Below are positions 20,385 to 27,172 of a DNA stretch of 64,000 nucleotides, piece after piece. The notes under the pieces were generated by a model. It was not told the origin of the DNA. It searched no databases and worked only from the letters and a program-made list of their open reading frames with translations. Position 1 is the stretch's first letter; each line of letters starts with the position of its first letter. This DNA comes from an uncultured Campylobacterota bacterium (GTDB lineage Bacteria; Campylobacterota; Campylobacteria; Campylobacterales; Sulfurovaceae). The stretch spans positions 310,001 to 374,000 of the forward strand of contig CAKZQQ010000006.1 of NCBI GenBank assembly GCA_937141405.1, read 5' to 3'. A program made the position numbers and the translations under genes.

Positions 20385-20463
20385 GATAAAAGATAGAAAC
20401 ATCATCGATGATAGATCGACTGCTAAAGAGATGAGGATATTCAAAACTAAGCACAAGGAGTAA
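20368..20463 (+). CDS. Possible 31-residue peptide
   Basis: An ATG at 20368 opens a 31-codon frame (MKPQFEIKDRNIIDDRSTAKEMRIF...) that overlaps the end of the ABM-like gene by 17 bases and stops two bases before the ATG of the next gene. The composition is charged and not membrane-like. It also ends with an AAGGAG that serves as ribosome-binding site for the next gene, so part of its apparent conservation could be regulatory. I do not recognise the peptide. It may be a translational-coupling reading frame rather than a functional protein. Confidence 0.3.
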   Translation: MKPQFEIKDRNIIDDRSTAKEMRIFKTKHKE

Positions 20464-20465
20464 AG

Positions 20466-20993
20466 ATGTTTATAATTGAACCAATAAAAAAAGAGGAAGC
20501 CACGGGGGAACTAAAGCTATTTTATAGAATGGTTGAAAGGGCTTTAGGTATGATTCCTCCTCATTTTGAAGTTTTTGCAACGATAGATTTGCCTTCGATG
20601 CAAGCATTTATGCAGCTCAATCAATATATGATGACGCACCCAAAAATCAAAAGAGAACTACTGCCATTTTTGAGACTCTACATTGCCAAAAAAGAGTGCA
20701 GAGGCTACTGCACCAACTTTAATACACAAATGCTTCTTGGTATGGGTATTGACAAGGAGATTGTAGATAATATAGAGACCAGTATAGAGGCTATACCACT
20801 TGAGAAGTCACAAGTAGTGTTGCTCCAAAAAGTATTAGATGCTTTAGAGGATGCACAAAGTTTTGGGCAGGGTGACTTTGAAGAGTTATATGCTCAAGGT
20901 TTTAGCGACAAGGACTTTTTTGATCTGCTCAACTATGCATGTGAATTTAATGCAAAGAGCAAAATGATAGAGATATATCTAAAGAATGATTAG
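20466..20993 (+). CDS. AhpD/carboxymuconolactone-decarboxylase-like protein
   Basis: 175 residues, all-helical in appearance. 'FLRLYIAKKECRGYCTNFNTQMLLGMGIDKE' resembles the AhpD-fold motif E-x2-C-x2-C-x3-H-x6-G but with C-x3-C spacing (C-R-G-Y-C) and Asn in place of the usual His. 'PHFEVFATIDLPSMQAFMQLNQYMM' upstream and 'FSDKDFFDLLNYACEFNAKSKMI' downstream fit the helical dimer of that family. The changed active site suggests either a redox variant or loss of the peroxidase-linked activity. A good AAGGAG lies upstream. No other peroxide-defence genes are adjacent, so function stays open. Confidence 0.6.
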   Translation: MFIIEPIKKEEATGELKLFYRMVERALGMIPPHFEVFATIDLPSMQAFMQLNQYMMTHPKIKRELLPFLRLYIAKKECRGYCTNFNTQMLLGMGIDKEIVDNIETSIEAIPLEKSQVVLLQKVLDALEDAQSFGQGDFEELYAQGFSDKDFFDLLNYACEFNAKSKMIEIYLKND

Positions 20994-21022
20994 GCAAGCA
21001 GCTTCCTTTTAATAATGCTTGC
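20994..21022. terminator. Weak hairpin between convergent genes
   Basis: GCAAGCA and TGCTTGC form a 7-bp stem around a 15-base loop in the 64-base gap between the convergent AhpD-like and Crp/Fnr genes, with an A/T-rich flank on both sides. It could serve as a bidirectional terminator, but the loop is long and no strong U-run follows. Confidence 0.3.
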
Positions 21023-21057
21023 ATTTTGCAATGTAGTAAATTTATTTTTAAAAGTGC

Positions 21058-21693
21058 TTATTTGATAGAATCGTTTTCGCTTACCTCAATGTAGCCTCTG
21101 CCAAGTGATACAATGCCTTCTCGTTCTAGATTTTTTAAGATTCTACTAATCACCTCTCTAGAGGTTCCAAGTATTTGTGCGATCTGTTCATGCGTGACAT
21201 AGATGGTGTTTCTTCCTTGTACAAAAAGCCAATTGAGAAGCCTTTGATCCATCCTTTTAAAACGCAGTTCCTCGATGAGTTGCAATATTTGATTTAGACG
21301 ATTAGCGCAAAATGAGATTTTAAAATCCCTATATGCAGGTGAATTTGCCATGAGCCATTGCATCGTCTCTTTTGGGACAATCCAACCTTTGATAGCCTCA
21401 TCAACGATAGCAGTTGCGCTTGTAGGTGTTTGCGAGATAGTGCTTAGTGTGTTGACAAGACACTGCTCTCCGGGGGTGATGTAGTAAAGTGTGATCTCGC
21501 CTTTGCCGATCTCATCAGAGTAGAGAAAGACCTTGACGCACCCTTGGCTTAAAAAAAGAATCCCCTCATTTATATCCCCTTGGTAGTACAAAAATGAACC
21601 GATGCCAAGAGAAATGTGCTTTGCATCTTCAAGCACTCTCTCCATAGCATTTGGTTCTAGTGTTTTAAAAAACTGATAATCTTGAAGATGCAT
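21058..21693 (-). CDS. Crp/Fnr-family transcriptional regulator
   Basis: 211 residues: an N-terminal cyclic-nucleotide-binding fold (SLGIGSFLYYQGDINEGILFLSQGCVKVFL), dimerisation helix, and a C-terminal winged HTH (IYVTHEQIAQILGTSREVISRILKNLEREGIV). The recognition helix reads S-R-E-V-I-S-R, keeping the Arg, Glu and Arg that in E. coli CRP read TGTGA. It has no N-terminal cysteine cluster, so it is not a classical Fe-S FNR, and I do not see the full cAMP-binding signature. A CRP-type TGTGA-N6-TCACA palindrome lies 500 bases away at 22233. Likely local target: the adjacent exported DsrE genes. Confidence 0.88.
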   Translation of the reverse strand: MHLQDYQFFKTLEPNAMERVLEDAKHISLGIGSFLYYQGDINEGILFLSQGCVKVFLYSDEIGKGEITLYYITPGEQCLVNTLSTISQTPTSATAIVDEAIKGWIVPKETMQWLMANSPAYRDFKISFCANRLNQILQLIEELRFKRMDQRLLNWLFVQGRNTIYVTHEQIAQILGTSREVISRILKNLEREGIVSLGRGYIEVSENDSIK

Positions 21694-21729
21694 AGTCCGC
21701 CCTTTTGAATATAAGTATAACAGAGTAAA

Positions 21730-22164
21730 TTAAAAAGTCATAGTTACGGTATTTGGAGCATAGAGTGCACCTGCTAAATCACTTGGAGCAGCAACTTCTA
21801 TCCCTTGTACCATATCTGTCTTTTTGATATTCCCTAGTTTTACAAAGCCTTCACACATCATAACTTTTCCGCCTTTTTTGATGAGTGCACCGATGAGTTC
21901 TTGTGTCGTGCTCCCGGCAAATTTCTTATGATCACCGTTTTTTAAAGCATATTTGATTGCATCTGCAGAGACAAATACTGTACTTTGCACACCCGCATCT
22001 TGCATCGCATTTGCCACAGCAAGACCAAAACCGCTTTTCACCACAGACGTATCAGTGATTGTGATAGCGATTTTTTTTGTATCTTTACTCACTGTATCGG
22101 CATTGACACTTGTAAGTAGAAGGAAAATTCCGATAATCCCGACAGCTATTTTTTTTAGGTTCAT
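21730..22164 (-). CDS. Exported DsrE-family protein
   Basis: 144 residues with a signal peptide (KKIAVGIIGIFLLLTSVNA). The mature part is a DsrE/DsrF-like fold: 'KKIAITITDTSVVKSGFGLAVANAMQDAG', 'STVFVSADAIKYAL' and 'GKVMMCEGFVKLGNIKKTDMVQGIEVAAPSDLAGALY', with a single conserved Cys104 at the position that carries persulfide in sulfur-relay members. An excellent ribosome-binding site (AAGGAGG) precedes the ATG. It faces another exported DsrE gene at 22374 across a region with a CRP-like palindrome. Periplasmic DsrE proteins are common in sulfur-cycling Campylobacterota; a sulfur-trafficking role is inferred. Confidence 0.78.
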   Translation of the reverse strand: MNLKKIAVGIIGIFLLLTSVNADTVSKDTKKIAITITDTSVVKSGFGLAVANAMQDAGVQSTVFVSADAIKYALKNGDHKKFAGSTTQELIGALIKKGGKVMMCEGFVKLGNIKKTDMVQGIEVAAPSDLAGALYAPNTVTMTF

Positions 22165-22232
22165 ATTTGAGCCTCCTTTGATAATTTTGCATCATATAAT
22201 GCAAGAAAATTATAGGAGTTTGGAGAATTTTT

Positions 22233-22254
22233 TTATGTGACATATATCACATAA
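22233..22254. promoter_or_regulatory. CRP/FNR-type operator palindrome
   Basis: An 8-base perfect inverted repeat, TTATGTGA and TCACATAA, separated by six bases, gives an exact CRP-type TGTGA-N6-TCACA core. It lies in the 209-base gap between the two divergent DsrE-family genes, 69 bases upstream of one start and 120 of the other. The Crp/Fnr regulator next door has the CRP-like recognition helix S-R-E-x-x-x-R expected to read this core. Direct binding is an inference. Confidence 0.7.
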
Positions 22255-22340
22255 GGATGATTTTGCATATATACATACGAGGCAATGCGGTAAAATTTAT
22301 TTTAAAAGCCAAAAAGTATCGCGATAAATCTTATATCAGA

Positions 22341-22346
22341 TATAAT
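22341..22346 (+). promoter_or_regulatory. Probable -10 box upstream of second DsrE gene
   Basis: TATAAT 28 bases before the ATG at 22374, with a GAGGAG ribosome-binding site between. The CRP-like palindrome centres about 100 bases upstream of the implied start, a distance more like class I activation with looping or regulation of the opposite gene than direct overlap. Confidence 0.45.
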
Positions 22347-22373
22347 ACTGCAATAATAAAAAGAGGAGCATAG

Positions 22374-22847
22374 ATGAAAATGTTGATGAAGTTACTATCG
22401 GTTGGTTTGCTACTTTCCGCATTTGCTTTTGCGCAACAGCAGACGCAAAAAGTTGTTGTAGATTTGACAACGGGTGATGCAAAGACGATCACATCACATT
22501 TTATAAAAGGTTTTGCAAATACCTTGGAGCATCTTCAAAAAAATGGGACCGGTATCGATGCCGTTGTGATCATCCATGGAGATGCATACCGTTTCTTTGT
22601 TGAAAAATTAGAACAATCGCCTTACAGTAATGATAAGGAGTTGCAAAAGAGACAGCAAGAGTTTTTAGCCGGCTTTACAATGCTTGCGGAAAAATACCAT
22701 GTTAGATTTGAGGTATGCTCGCAGGGCATGAAGGCACGCAATCTCAATATAGATATCTTTTATCCGTTTGTCCATCCGGTACCTTCGGCACAGATTAGTC
22801 TCATAGAGTGGCAAAATAGAGGCTATGCCTATCTTCCTTTTCGATAA
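22374..22847 (+). CDS. Exported DsrE-family protein
   Basis: 157 residues, signal peptide ending AFAFAQQ. DsrE-like features: 'KVVVDLTTGDAKTITSHFIKGFANTLEHL', 'DAVVIIHGDAYRFF' and near the C-terminus 'VRFEVCSQGMKARNL... PVPSAQISLIEWQNRGYAYLPF', which matches the YchN/DsrE ending with a single Cys115. It probably acts in the periplasm on sulfane sulfur, in line with the divergent DsrE gene at 21730. Its stop overlaps the start of a 44-codon reading frame (TAATG). Confidence 0.78.
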   Translation: MKMLMKLLSVGLLLSAFAFAQQQTQKVVVDLTTGDAKTITSHFIKGFANTLEHLQKNGTGIDAVVIIHGDAYRFFVEKLEQSPYSNDKELQKRQQEFLAGFTMLAEKYHVRFEVCSQGMKARNLNIDIFYPFVHPVPSAQISLIEWQNRGYAYLPFR

Positions 22848-22981
22848 TGAACGCAACACTTGAGATAGTTTTAAAAACACACATTAGAAAAGTTGGGCTT
22901 GAAGTGATAAAAGAGTTTCAATACAACGGCAATAATTATTATGAGCTTGTGCATGATACAAGCAAAAAGGTAAAACTATAA
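22847..22981 (+). CDS. Small 44-residue protein coupled to DsrE gene
   Basis: An ATG overlapping the stop of the DsrE gene by one base (TAATG) opens a 44-codon frame beginning MNATLEIVLKTHIRKVGLEV and ending with a TAA 32 bases before the MFS gene. It has a plausible amphipathic helix followed by 'EFQYNGNNYYELVHDTSKKV', reading like a small beta-hairpin protein. The overlap, coding-like composition and lack of other use for this space argue it is translated. I do not recognise the family. Confidence 0.5.
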   Translation: MNATLEIVLKTHIRKVGLEVIKEFQYNGNNYYELVHDTSKKVKL

Positions 22982-23012
22982 AATATACAATTTTAATACA
23001 AGTAAGAGAGAG

Positions 23013-24209
23013 ATGAAATACATTGCGATTCTGAAAAATCCTATCATTCGAGGGCTCACTGCAGTTCAATTTTTGAGTTATTTTGGGACTGTATTTTCCC
23101 ATGTGGCTATAGCATCACTTATGGTGACTCTTGGCGCTAGTGCCGATATGATAGCGATGATTTTTATAGCGATCTTGCTTCCAAGTTTAGTGCTTGCCCC
23201 TATCAATGGCTATATCATAGATAGGTTTGAGTTTAAAAAACTTATCTTGGTGCTGCTTAGCATCGAGATGAGTATGACGATATGTTTTATGTTTATAAGT
23301 GATTTGGCGCACATTTGGTTGCTTTGGATATTTTTGTTTGTCAGATCCATAGCAGGCACCATCATATTTACAGCCGAGATGTCTTATCTGCCGAAGATCA
23401 TCTCAGACGATACACTCAAATCAGCAAATGAAATCCATAGCATCATCTGGTCAAGTACCTTTGCTTTTGGTATGGCGCTCGGTGGATTGAGCACATACTA
23501 TTTTGGCTATATCGGTACATTTATGATAGATTTTTCATTTTATGTCGTAGCATTTTTTGTGATGTTTAAACTGCCTATCGAAGCCATACGAAACAAGGCT
23601 CAAAGTGCTTGGAGTGCCACAAAAGAGGTTTTTGACTACATCGGAAAAAACAGAAAACTCATTCATATCATGATTCTTCATTCAAGTGTGGGGTTGACCG
23701 TTTTTGATACTATAGTTACACTTCTTGCAGAGCAAACATATAAGTATGTCCTAGCAGTACCGCTTGCTATCGGTTGGATCAATTTTTCACGAGCAGCCGC
23801 ACTGATGATAGGCCCTTTTGTTTTTGGAAAACACATCAAGATGAGTAATCTATGGGTAGTTATGGTTTTGCAAGGTGCGAGCATCATCCTTTGGGCATAT
23901 CTGCAATATGATTTCACTCTTTCACTCTTTAGTATGTTCCTTGTAGGACTATTGACGACATCTATATGGTCATTTACATACTATTTGCTTCAACAAAATA
24001 CCAATAAAGAATTTTTGGGAAGAGTGATATCATACAATGATATGGTTTTCATGGCAGTAAGTGTTGGTGTGACATATGCCATGGGTAAAATGGCAAGTGC
24101 AGGCATAGCACTCAGTTATATAAGTGCAATGGTAGGGGTTGTTTTCTTTTTTGTTGCACTGTATGCTTTCGTGTTGAGAGACAAGATTGATATAGGCAAA
24201 AAAGATTAA
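23013..24209 (+). CDS. MFS transporter
   Basis: 398 residues with about twelve hydrophobic segments. 'IMFIAILLPSLVLAPINGYIIDRFEFKKLILVLL' contains the cytoplasmic loop 2-3 motif of the major facilitator superfamily in degenerate form (G-x-x-x-D-R-x-x-x-K). The layout resembles the MFS_3/enterobactin exporter-like group (EntS), which exports small molecules. A GAGAGAG-type ribosome-binding site precedes the ATG. Substrate unknown; neighbours give no firm clue. Confidence 0.82.
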   Translation: MKYIAILKNPIIRGLTAVQFLSYFGTVFSHVAIASLMVTLGASADMIAMIFIAILLPSLVLAPINGYIIDRFEFKKLILVLLSIEMSMTICFMFISDLAHIWLLWIFLFVRSIAGTIIFTAEMSYLPKIISDDTLKSANEIHSIIWSSTFAFGMALGGLSTYYFGYIGTFMIDFSFYVVAFFVMFKLPIEAIRNKAQSAWSATKEVFDYIGKNRKLIHIMILHSSVGLTVFDTIVTLLAEQTYKYVLAVPLAIGWINFSRAAALMIGPFVFGKHIKMSNLWVVMVLQGASIILWAYLQYDFTLSLFSMFLVGLLTTSIWSFTYYLLQQNTNKEFLGRVISYNDMVFMAVSVGVTYAMGKMASAGIALSYISAMVGVVFFFVALYAFVLRDKIDIGKKD

Positions 24210-24231
24210 ATGAGATTTGATTCATTTTTTG

Positions 24232-24237
24232 TATAAT
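24232..24237 (+). promoter_or_regulatory. Probable -10 box for the SH3/DUF815 gene pair
   Basis: TATAAT 25 bases before the ATG at 24262, with GGCGGC close to the start codon as a possible ribosome-binding site. No -35 match at the usual spacing. Confidence 0.4.
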
Positions 24238-24261
24238 GATAAATAAAATAGGCGGCAATGG

Positions 24262-24822
24262 ATGAAAAAATATTTTAAAAGTATATTTTTAACGGTATTA
24301 TTGTCTTCTTTGACATACGCTATCGATGCCGCTAATCCTCCTCTTTTTGCTACTGTTACGGGGGTTGCGGAGGATGATGTGCTCAATATTCGTCAAGAGC
24401 CGGATTATCATTCTCTCAAAGTCGGCTCACAAGTGCCGGATGCTTACATGGCAGTTGAGCGATGCGTAAAAATAGGAGGCGCTACTTGGTGTAAGGTGTA
24501 TGAGGTGGCACAATACCTCTACTCGGAAGATTTTAAACCCGGTTGGGTCAATGCAAGATTTCTCAAGCCAACTAATAAAGGGTACGTGTCGATTGACGGG
24601 AAGAGAAATTGTGATTATGTTATTGGATGTGAGGCAGATAAGTGCGAGGTGGTTGTATCGTATAAAGCAGATGAGAACGGCAGTGCCGTAAGCATCAAGA
24701 CAAAATGGGTAGAGCGAAGCAAACTCAAAGGCGAGAGCCACTTTAGCGCGATGCCCGATGATGAAGACGGGTATTGTAATATCGGTCAATTTGTAGATGA
24801 TTATCTTGGGAAGAACAAATGA
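24262..24822 (+). CDS. Exported bacterial SH3-domain protein
   Basis: 186 residues. Signal peptide (SIFLTVLLSSLTYAIDA), then an SH3b-like domain: 'VTGVAEDDVLNIRQEPDYHSLKVGSQVPD' and 'GATWCKVYEVAQYLYSEDFKPGWVNARFLKP'. The C-terminal part (YVSIDGKRNCDYVIGCEADKCEVVVSY) has a Cys triplet likely forming a disulfide. Such proteins usually bind the cell wall or a periplasmic partner. It overlaps the DUF815 ATPase gene by four bases. That coupling to a cytoplasmic ATPase is odd for an exported protein and may only reflect compact packing. Confidence 0.75.
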   Translation: MKKYFKSIFLTVLLSSLTYAIDAANPPLFATVTGVAEDDVLNIRQEPDYHSLKVGSQVPDAYMAVERCVKIGGATWCKVYEVAQYLYSEDFKPGWVNARFLKPTNKGYVSIDGKRNCDYVIGCEADKCEVVVSYKADENGSAVSIKTKWVERSKLKGESHFSAMPDDEDGYCNIGQFVDDYLGKNK

Positions 24823-25589
24823 AAAGTATCAATTGGAAAAATACGGATGGGGCAATATGGAGAGCCAAGAAAGGGCATCTTAGAGCCGTAAAAGAGATAG
24901 ATGCTGTAGCGCTCAATGATCTTGTCGGTATCGATGCACAAAAAGCGGCGCTCTTAGAGAATACGCGAAGATTTTTAAAAGGCTTGCCGGCAAACAATGC
25001 CTTGCTTTGGGGGAGCAGAGGAAGCGGTAAGTCGTCGCTTATCAAAGCGGTAGTCAATCACTATAAATCTAAAGGATTAAGGATTATTGAGGTTGATAAA
25101 GATGATCTTGATGATCTCCTAGAGATATCTGACATTATACGCAATGAGTCTTATCGGTTTATCATATTTTGTGATGATCTCTCTTTTGAAGAGGGTGATA
25201 AGAGTTACAAGGGACTCAAAAGGATCATGGAAGGTTCCATAGAGGCGCCACCAAATAATGTCATCATCTATGCTACATCAAACAGAAGACATCTTGTAAG
25301 CGAATATATGAGTGACAATGAGGGTACAAAAGTTGGCAATCGCGGCGAGATACATTACGGCGATAGTGTTGAGGAGAAGATATCACTGAGTGATCGATTT
25401 GGACTTTGGCTCTCTTTTTATACGGGTGATGAAGAGGAGTATCTCAAAGTAGTTGATAGCTATTTTGAAGATTATAAAGGTGATCAAGAAGTGCTCCATC
25501 AAAAAGCATTGGACTTTGCAAGAAGTAGAGCGAGCAAGAGTGCAAGAACGGCGAAGCAGTTTTATAACAGCTTTTTTAAAAAAGATTGA
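24819..25589 (+). CDS. DUF815-family AAA-like ATPase
   Basis: 256 residues. Walker A is GSRGSGKSSL (about residues 67-76) and the Walker B-like segment is 'YRFIIFCDDLSFEEGD'. 'DLVGIDAQKAALLENTRRFLKGLPANNALLWG' and 'APPNNVIIYATSNRRHLVSE' are characteristic of DUF815 P-loop ATPases, whose role is unknown but whose architecture is AAA+. It keeps the SDRFGLWLSFY sensor segment. Cytoplasmic, no membrane segment. It shares a four-base overlap with the SH3 protein gene. Confidence 0.85.
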   Translation: MKSINWKNTDGAIWRAKKGHLRAVKEIDAVALNDLVGIDAQKAALLENTRRFLKGLPANNALLWGSRGSGKSSLIKAVVNHYKSKGLRIIEVDKDDLDDLLEISDIIRNESYRFIIFCDDLSFEEGDKSYKGLKRIMEGSIEAPPNNVIIYATSNRRHLVSEYMSDNEGTKVGNRGEIHYGDSVEEKISLSDRFGLWLSFYTGDEEEYLKVVDSYFEDYKGDQEVLHQKALDFARSRASKSARTAKQFYNSFFKKD

Positions 25590-25601
25590 TTAGGAGAGCG
25601 T

Positions 25602-25883
25602 GTGTCTGTATATGTTGTAGGGCAGATCAAGATCAAAGATCAGGCAGTATGGCAAGAGTATAAGGATCAAGTCGGCGATACACTTAAACCTTACGGTGGG
25701 CGTGTACTATTTCGCGCTCAAGCGGCAGATTCTTTTGTGGGAGCATGCGCATATCCGGAGATCGTTGCTATTGAGTTTGATTCCATCGATCAGGCAAAGG
25801 CGTGGTATGGGGGTGAAGAGTATCAAAAGATCGCTCCCTTGCGTAAACAGAGTGCCGATGTGATACTCTGTGTATATAGGTAG
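25602..25883 (+). CDS. DUF1330 ferredoxin-like-fold small protein
   Basis: 93 residues from a GTG with AGGAG five bases upstream. 'VYVVGQIKIKDQAVWQEYKDQVGDTLKPYGGRVLFRA', 'PEIVAIEFDSIDQAKAWYGGEEYQKIAPLRKQSADVILC' is the DUF1330 pattern, a small dimeric alpha-beta fold related to ABM proteins. Function unknown. The downstream EamA gene can be read back into the end of this one, but its better start is 52 bases further on. Confidence 0.82.
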   Translation: MSVYVVGQIKIKDQAVWQEYKDQVGDTLKPYGGRVLFRAQAADSFVGACAYPEIVAIEFDSIDQAKAWYGGEEYQKIAPLRKQSADVILCVYR

Positions 25884-25935
25884 CACTAAAGATAAAAATT
25901 TTAGCTATACTTCCAAAAAAATATTTAGGTTAACC

Positions 25936-26832
25936 ATGCATAATGCAACTCACTCAACTCGTTATTTTATCGCTTTAAGCGTCGCTATGATCTTTTGGGG
26001 TATCGCTTGGAGTATAGGCAAGATAGCCGTAAACCATGCAGATGCGCATGTGTGTGCATTTTGGAGATATGCTATCTCTTTCATGTCGCTACTTCCTTTG
26101 ATCTATTTTTTGAAGATATCTTTCAAGAGTGATACGAAAGGTGTTTTCTATATGGTAGGCGCAGGTGTGCTCACCGCACTTTTTAATTACCTCTTTTTTG
26201 AGGGAGTAAAGCATGGACAATCAGGTTACGGTGGAACGCTTGTGACGGCACTTACGCCGATATTGACCTATATTCTCTCCATTATTCTTTTTAAGATAGA
26301 TGTCACAAAAAGACAGATATATGCACTTGGTATCGGGTTGATAGCCGCAATCATACTTTTGCGTATTCCGTTTGAGGGATTTGGGTTTTTAAATATCGAC
26401 AGCATCTATTTCTTTTACGGTGTCTTTGTTTGGTCTTTTATCACTATTCTTTCGCAGCAAGCTACAAAGAGAGTGGATGCTATTATCTACTCTCTTGTAG
26501 TGTTTGGGATAACAGCACTTGTCAATATGTATTTTGCGCTTCCGTATCATCCCTTTGATTTGCAAAGTTTCGATAGTACATTTTGGCTTAGTATCATCTT
26601 TATAGGTCTTGTTCCCGGAACTTTTAGCACGGTGCTATTTTTTATCTCAGCAGGCAAAGTCGGTGCACACAATACGGCAGCTTTTATGTTTATCGTACCT
26701 ATCGGGGCGATTATCTCAAGTTGGATTATTTTTGATGAGAAGATAGAACTCTCTACGGCTATCGGTTGTATGTTGGCATTTCTTGCTGTTGTGCTTTTCA
26801 ATATAAAAAAAAGAAAAAGAAAAACGCTTTAG
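25936..26832 (+). CDS. EamA/DMT-family permease
   Basis: About 298 residues from the ATG at 25936 (MHNATHSTRYFIALS); an in-frame GTG at 25870 overlaps the preceding gene and lacks a site. Ten hydrophobic helices in two EamA repeats: 'AMIFWGIAWSIGKIAVNHADAHVCAFWRY' opens the first and 'FVPGTFSTVLF... KVGAHNTAAFMFIVPIGAIISSWIIFDE' the second. The latter is the classic drug/metabolite transporter ending. Probably exports an amino acid or metabolite; substrate unknown. It ends 25 bases before cutA. Confidence 0.85.
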   Translation: MHNATHSTRYFIALSVAMIFWGIAWSIGKIAVNHADAHVCAFWRYAISFMSLLPLIYFLKISFKSDTKGVFYMVGAGVLTALFNYLFFEGVKHGQSGYGGTLVTALTPILTYILSIILFKIDVTKRQIYALGIGLIAAIILLRIPFEGFGFLNIDSIYFFYGVFVWSFITILSQQATKRVDAIIYSLVVFGITALVNMYFALPYHPFDLQSFDSTFWLSIIFIGLVPGTFSTVLFFISAGKVGAHNTAAFMFIVPIGAIISSWIIFDEKIELSTAIGCMLAFLAVVLFNIKKRKRKTL

Positions 26833-26846
26833 AGCAATTTTCGTGA

Positions 26847-26852
26847 TATAAT
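26847..26852 (+). promoter_or_regulatory. TATAAT box very close to cutA start
   Basis: A perfect TATAAT ends six bases before the cutA ATG at 26858. If it is the -10 element, the transcript would start at or within a base or two of the ATG and be leaderless. No other Shine-Dalgarno is visible ahead of cutA. It may also be a chance match in A/T-rich DNA. Confidence 0.35.
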
Positions 26853-26857
26853 TTGAT

Positions 26858-27172
26858 ATGTATTGCATAATTCAAACAACATATACTCATAGAAATATCG
26901 GAGAGGCTATTATCAACGCACTTTTTGAAAAAAATCTTGCAGCGTGTATTCAAAAGCAAGCAATTAGTAGTCGTTATAAATGGAATGGGCAAGTAGAGCA
27001 CGAAAATGAGACCTTGCTACTGATCAAGACAAAAGAGGTGCTTTTTGAAGAGATAAAAGATCTTATCTTAGAACTGCATGACTCTGCAACGCCTGAGATT
27101 ATCATGGTTCCTATCATTAGTGGAAGTCAAGAGTATCTTGATTGGATAGATGAGGTAACATGTGCGACTTGA
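26858..27172 (+). CDS. cutA: Divalent-cation tolerance protein CutA
   Basis: 104 residues. 'YCIIQTTYTHRNIGEAIINALFEKNLAACIQKQ', 'SRYKWNGQVEHENETLLLIKTK' and 'HDSATPEIIMVPIISGSQEYLDWIDE' match CutA, a trimeric ferredoxin-like-fold protein structurally close to PII regulators. It is linked to copper tolerance in E. coli, although its core role is debated. No Shine-Dalgarno is seen before the ATG. The gene overlaps tlyA by eleven bases and is the last gene of the block that separates ligA from tlyA. Confidence 0.9.
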   Translation: MYCIIQTTYTHRNIGEAIINALFEKNLAACIQKQAISSRYKWNGQVEHENETLLLIKTKEVLFEEIKDLILELHDSATPEIIMVPIISGSQEYLDWIDEVTCAT

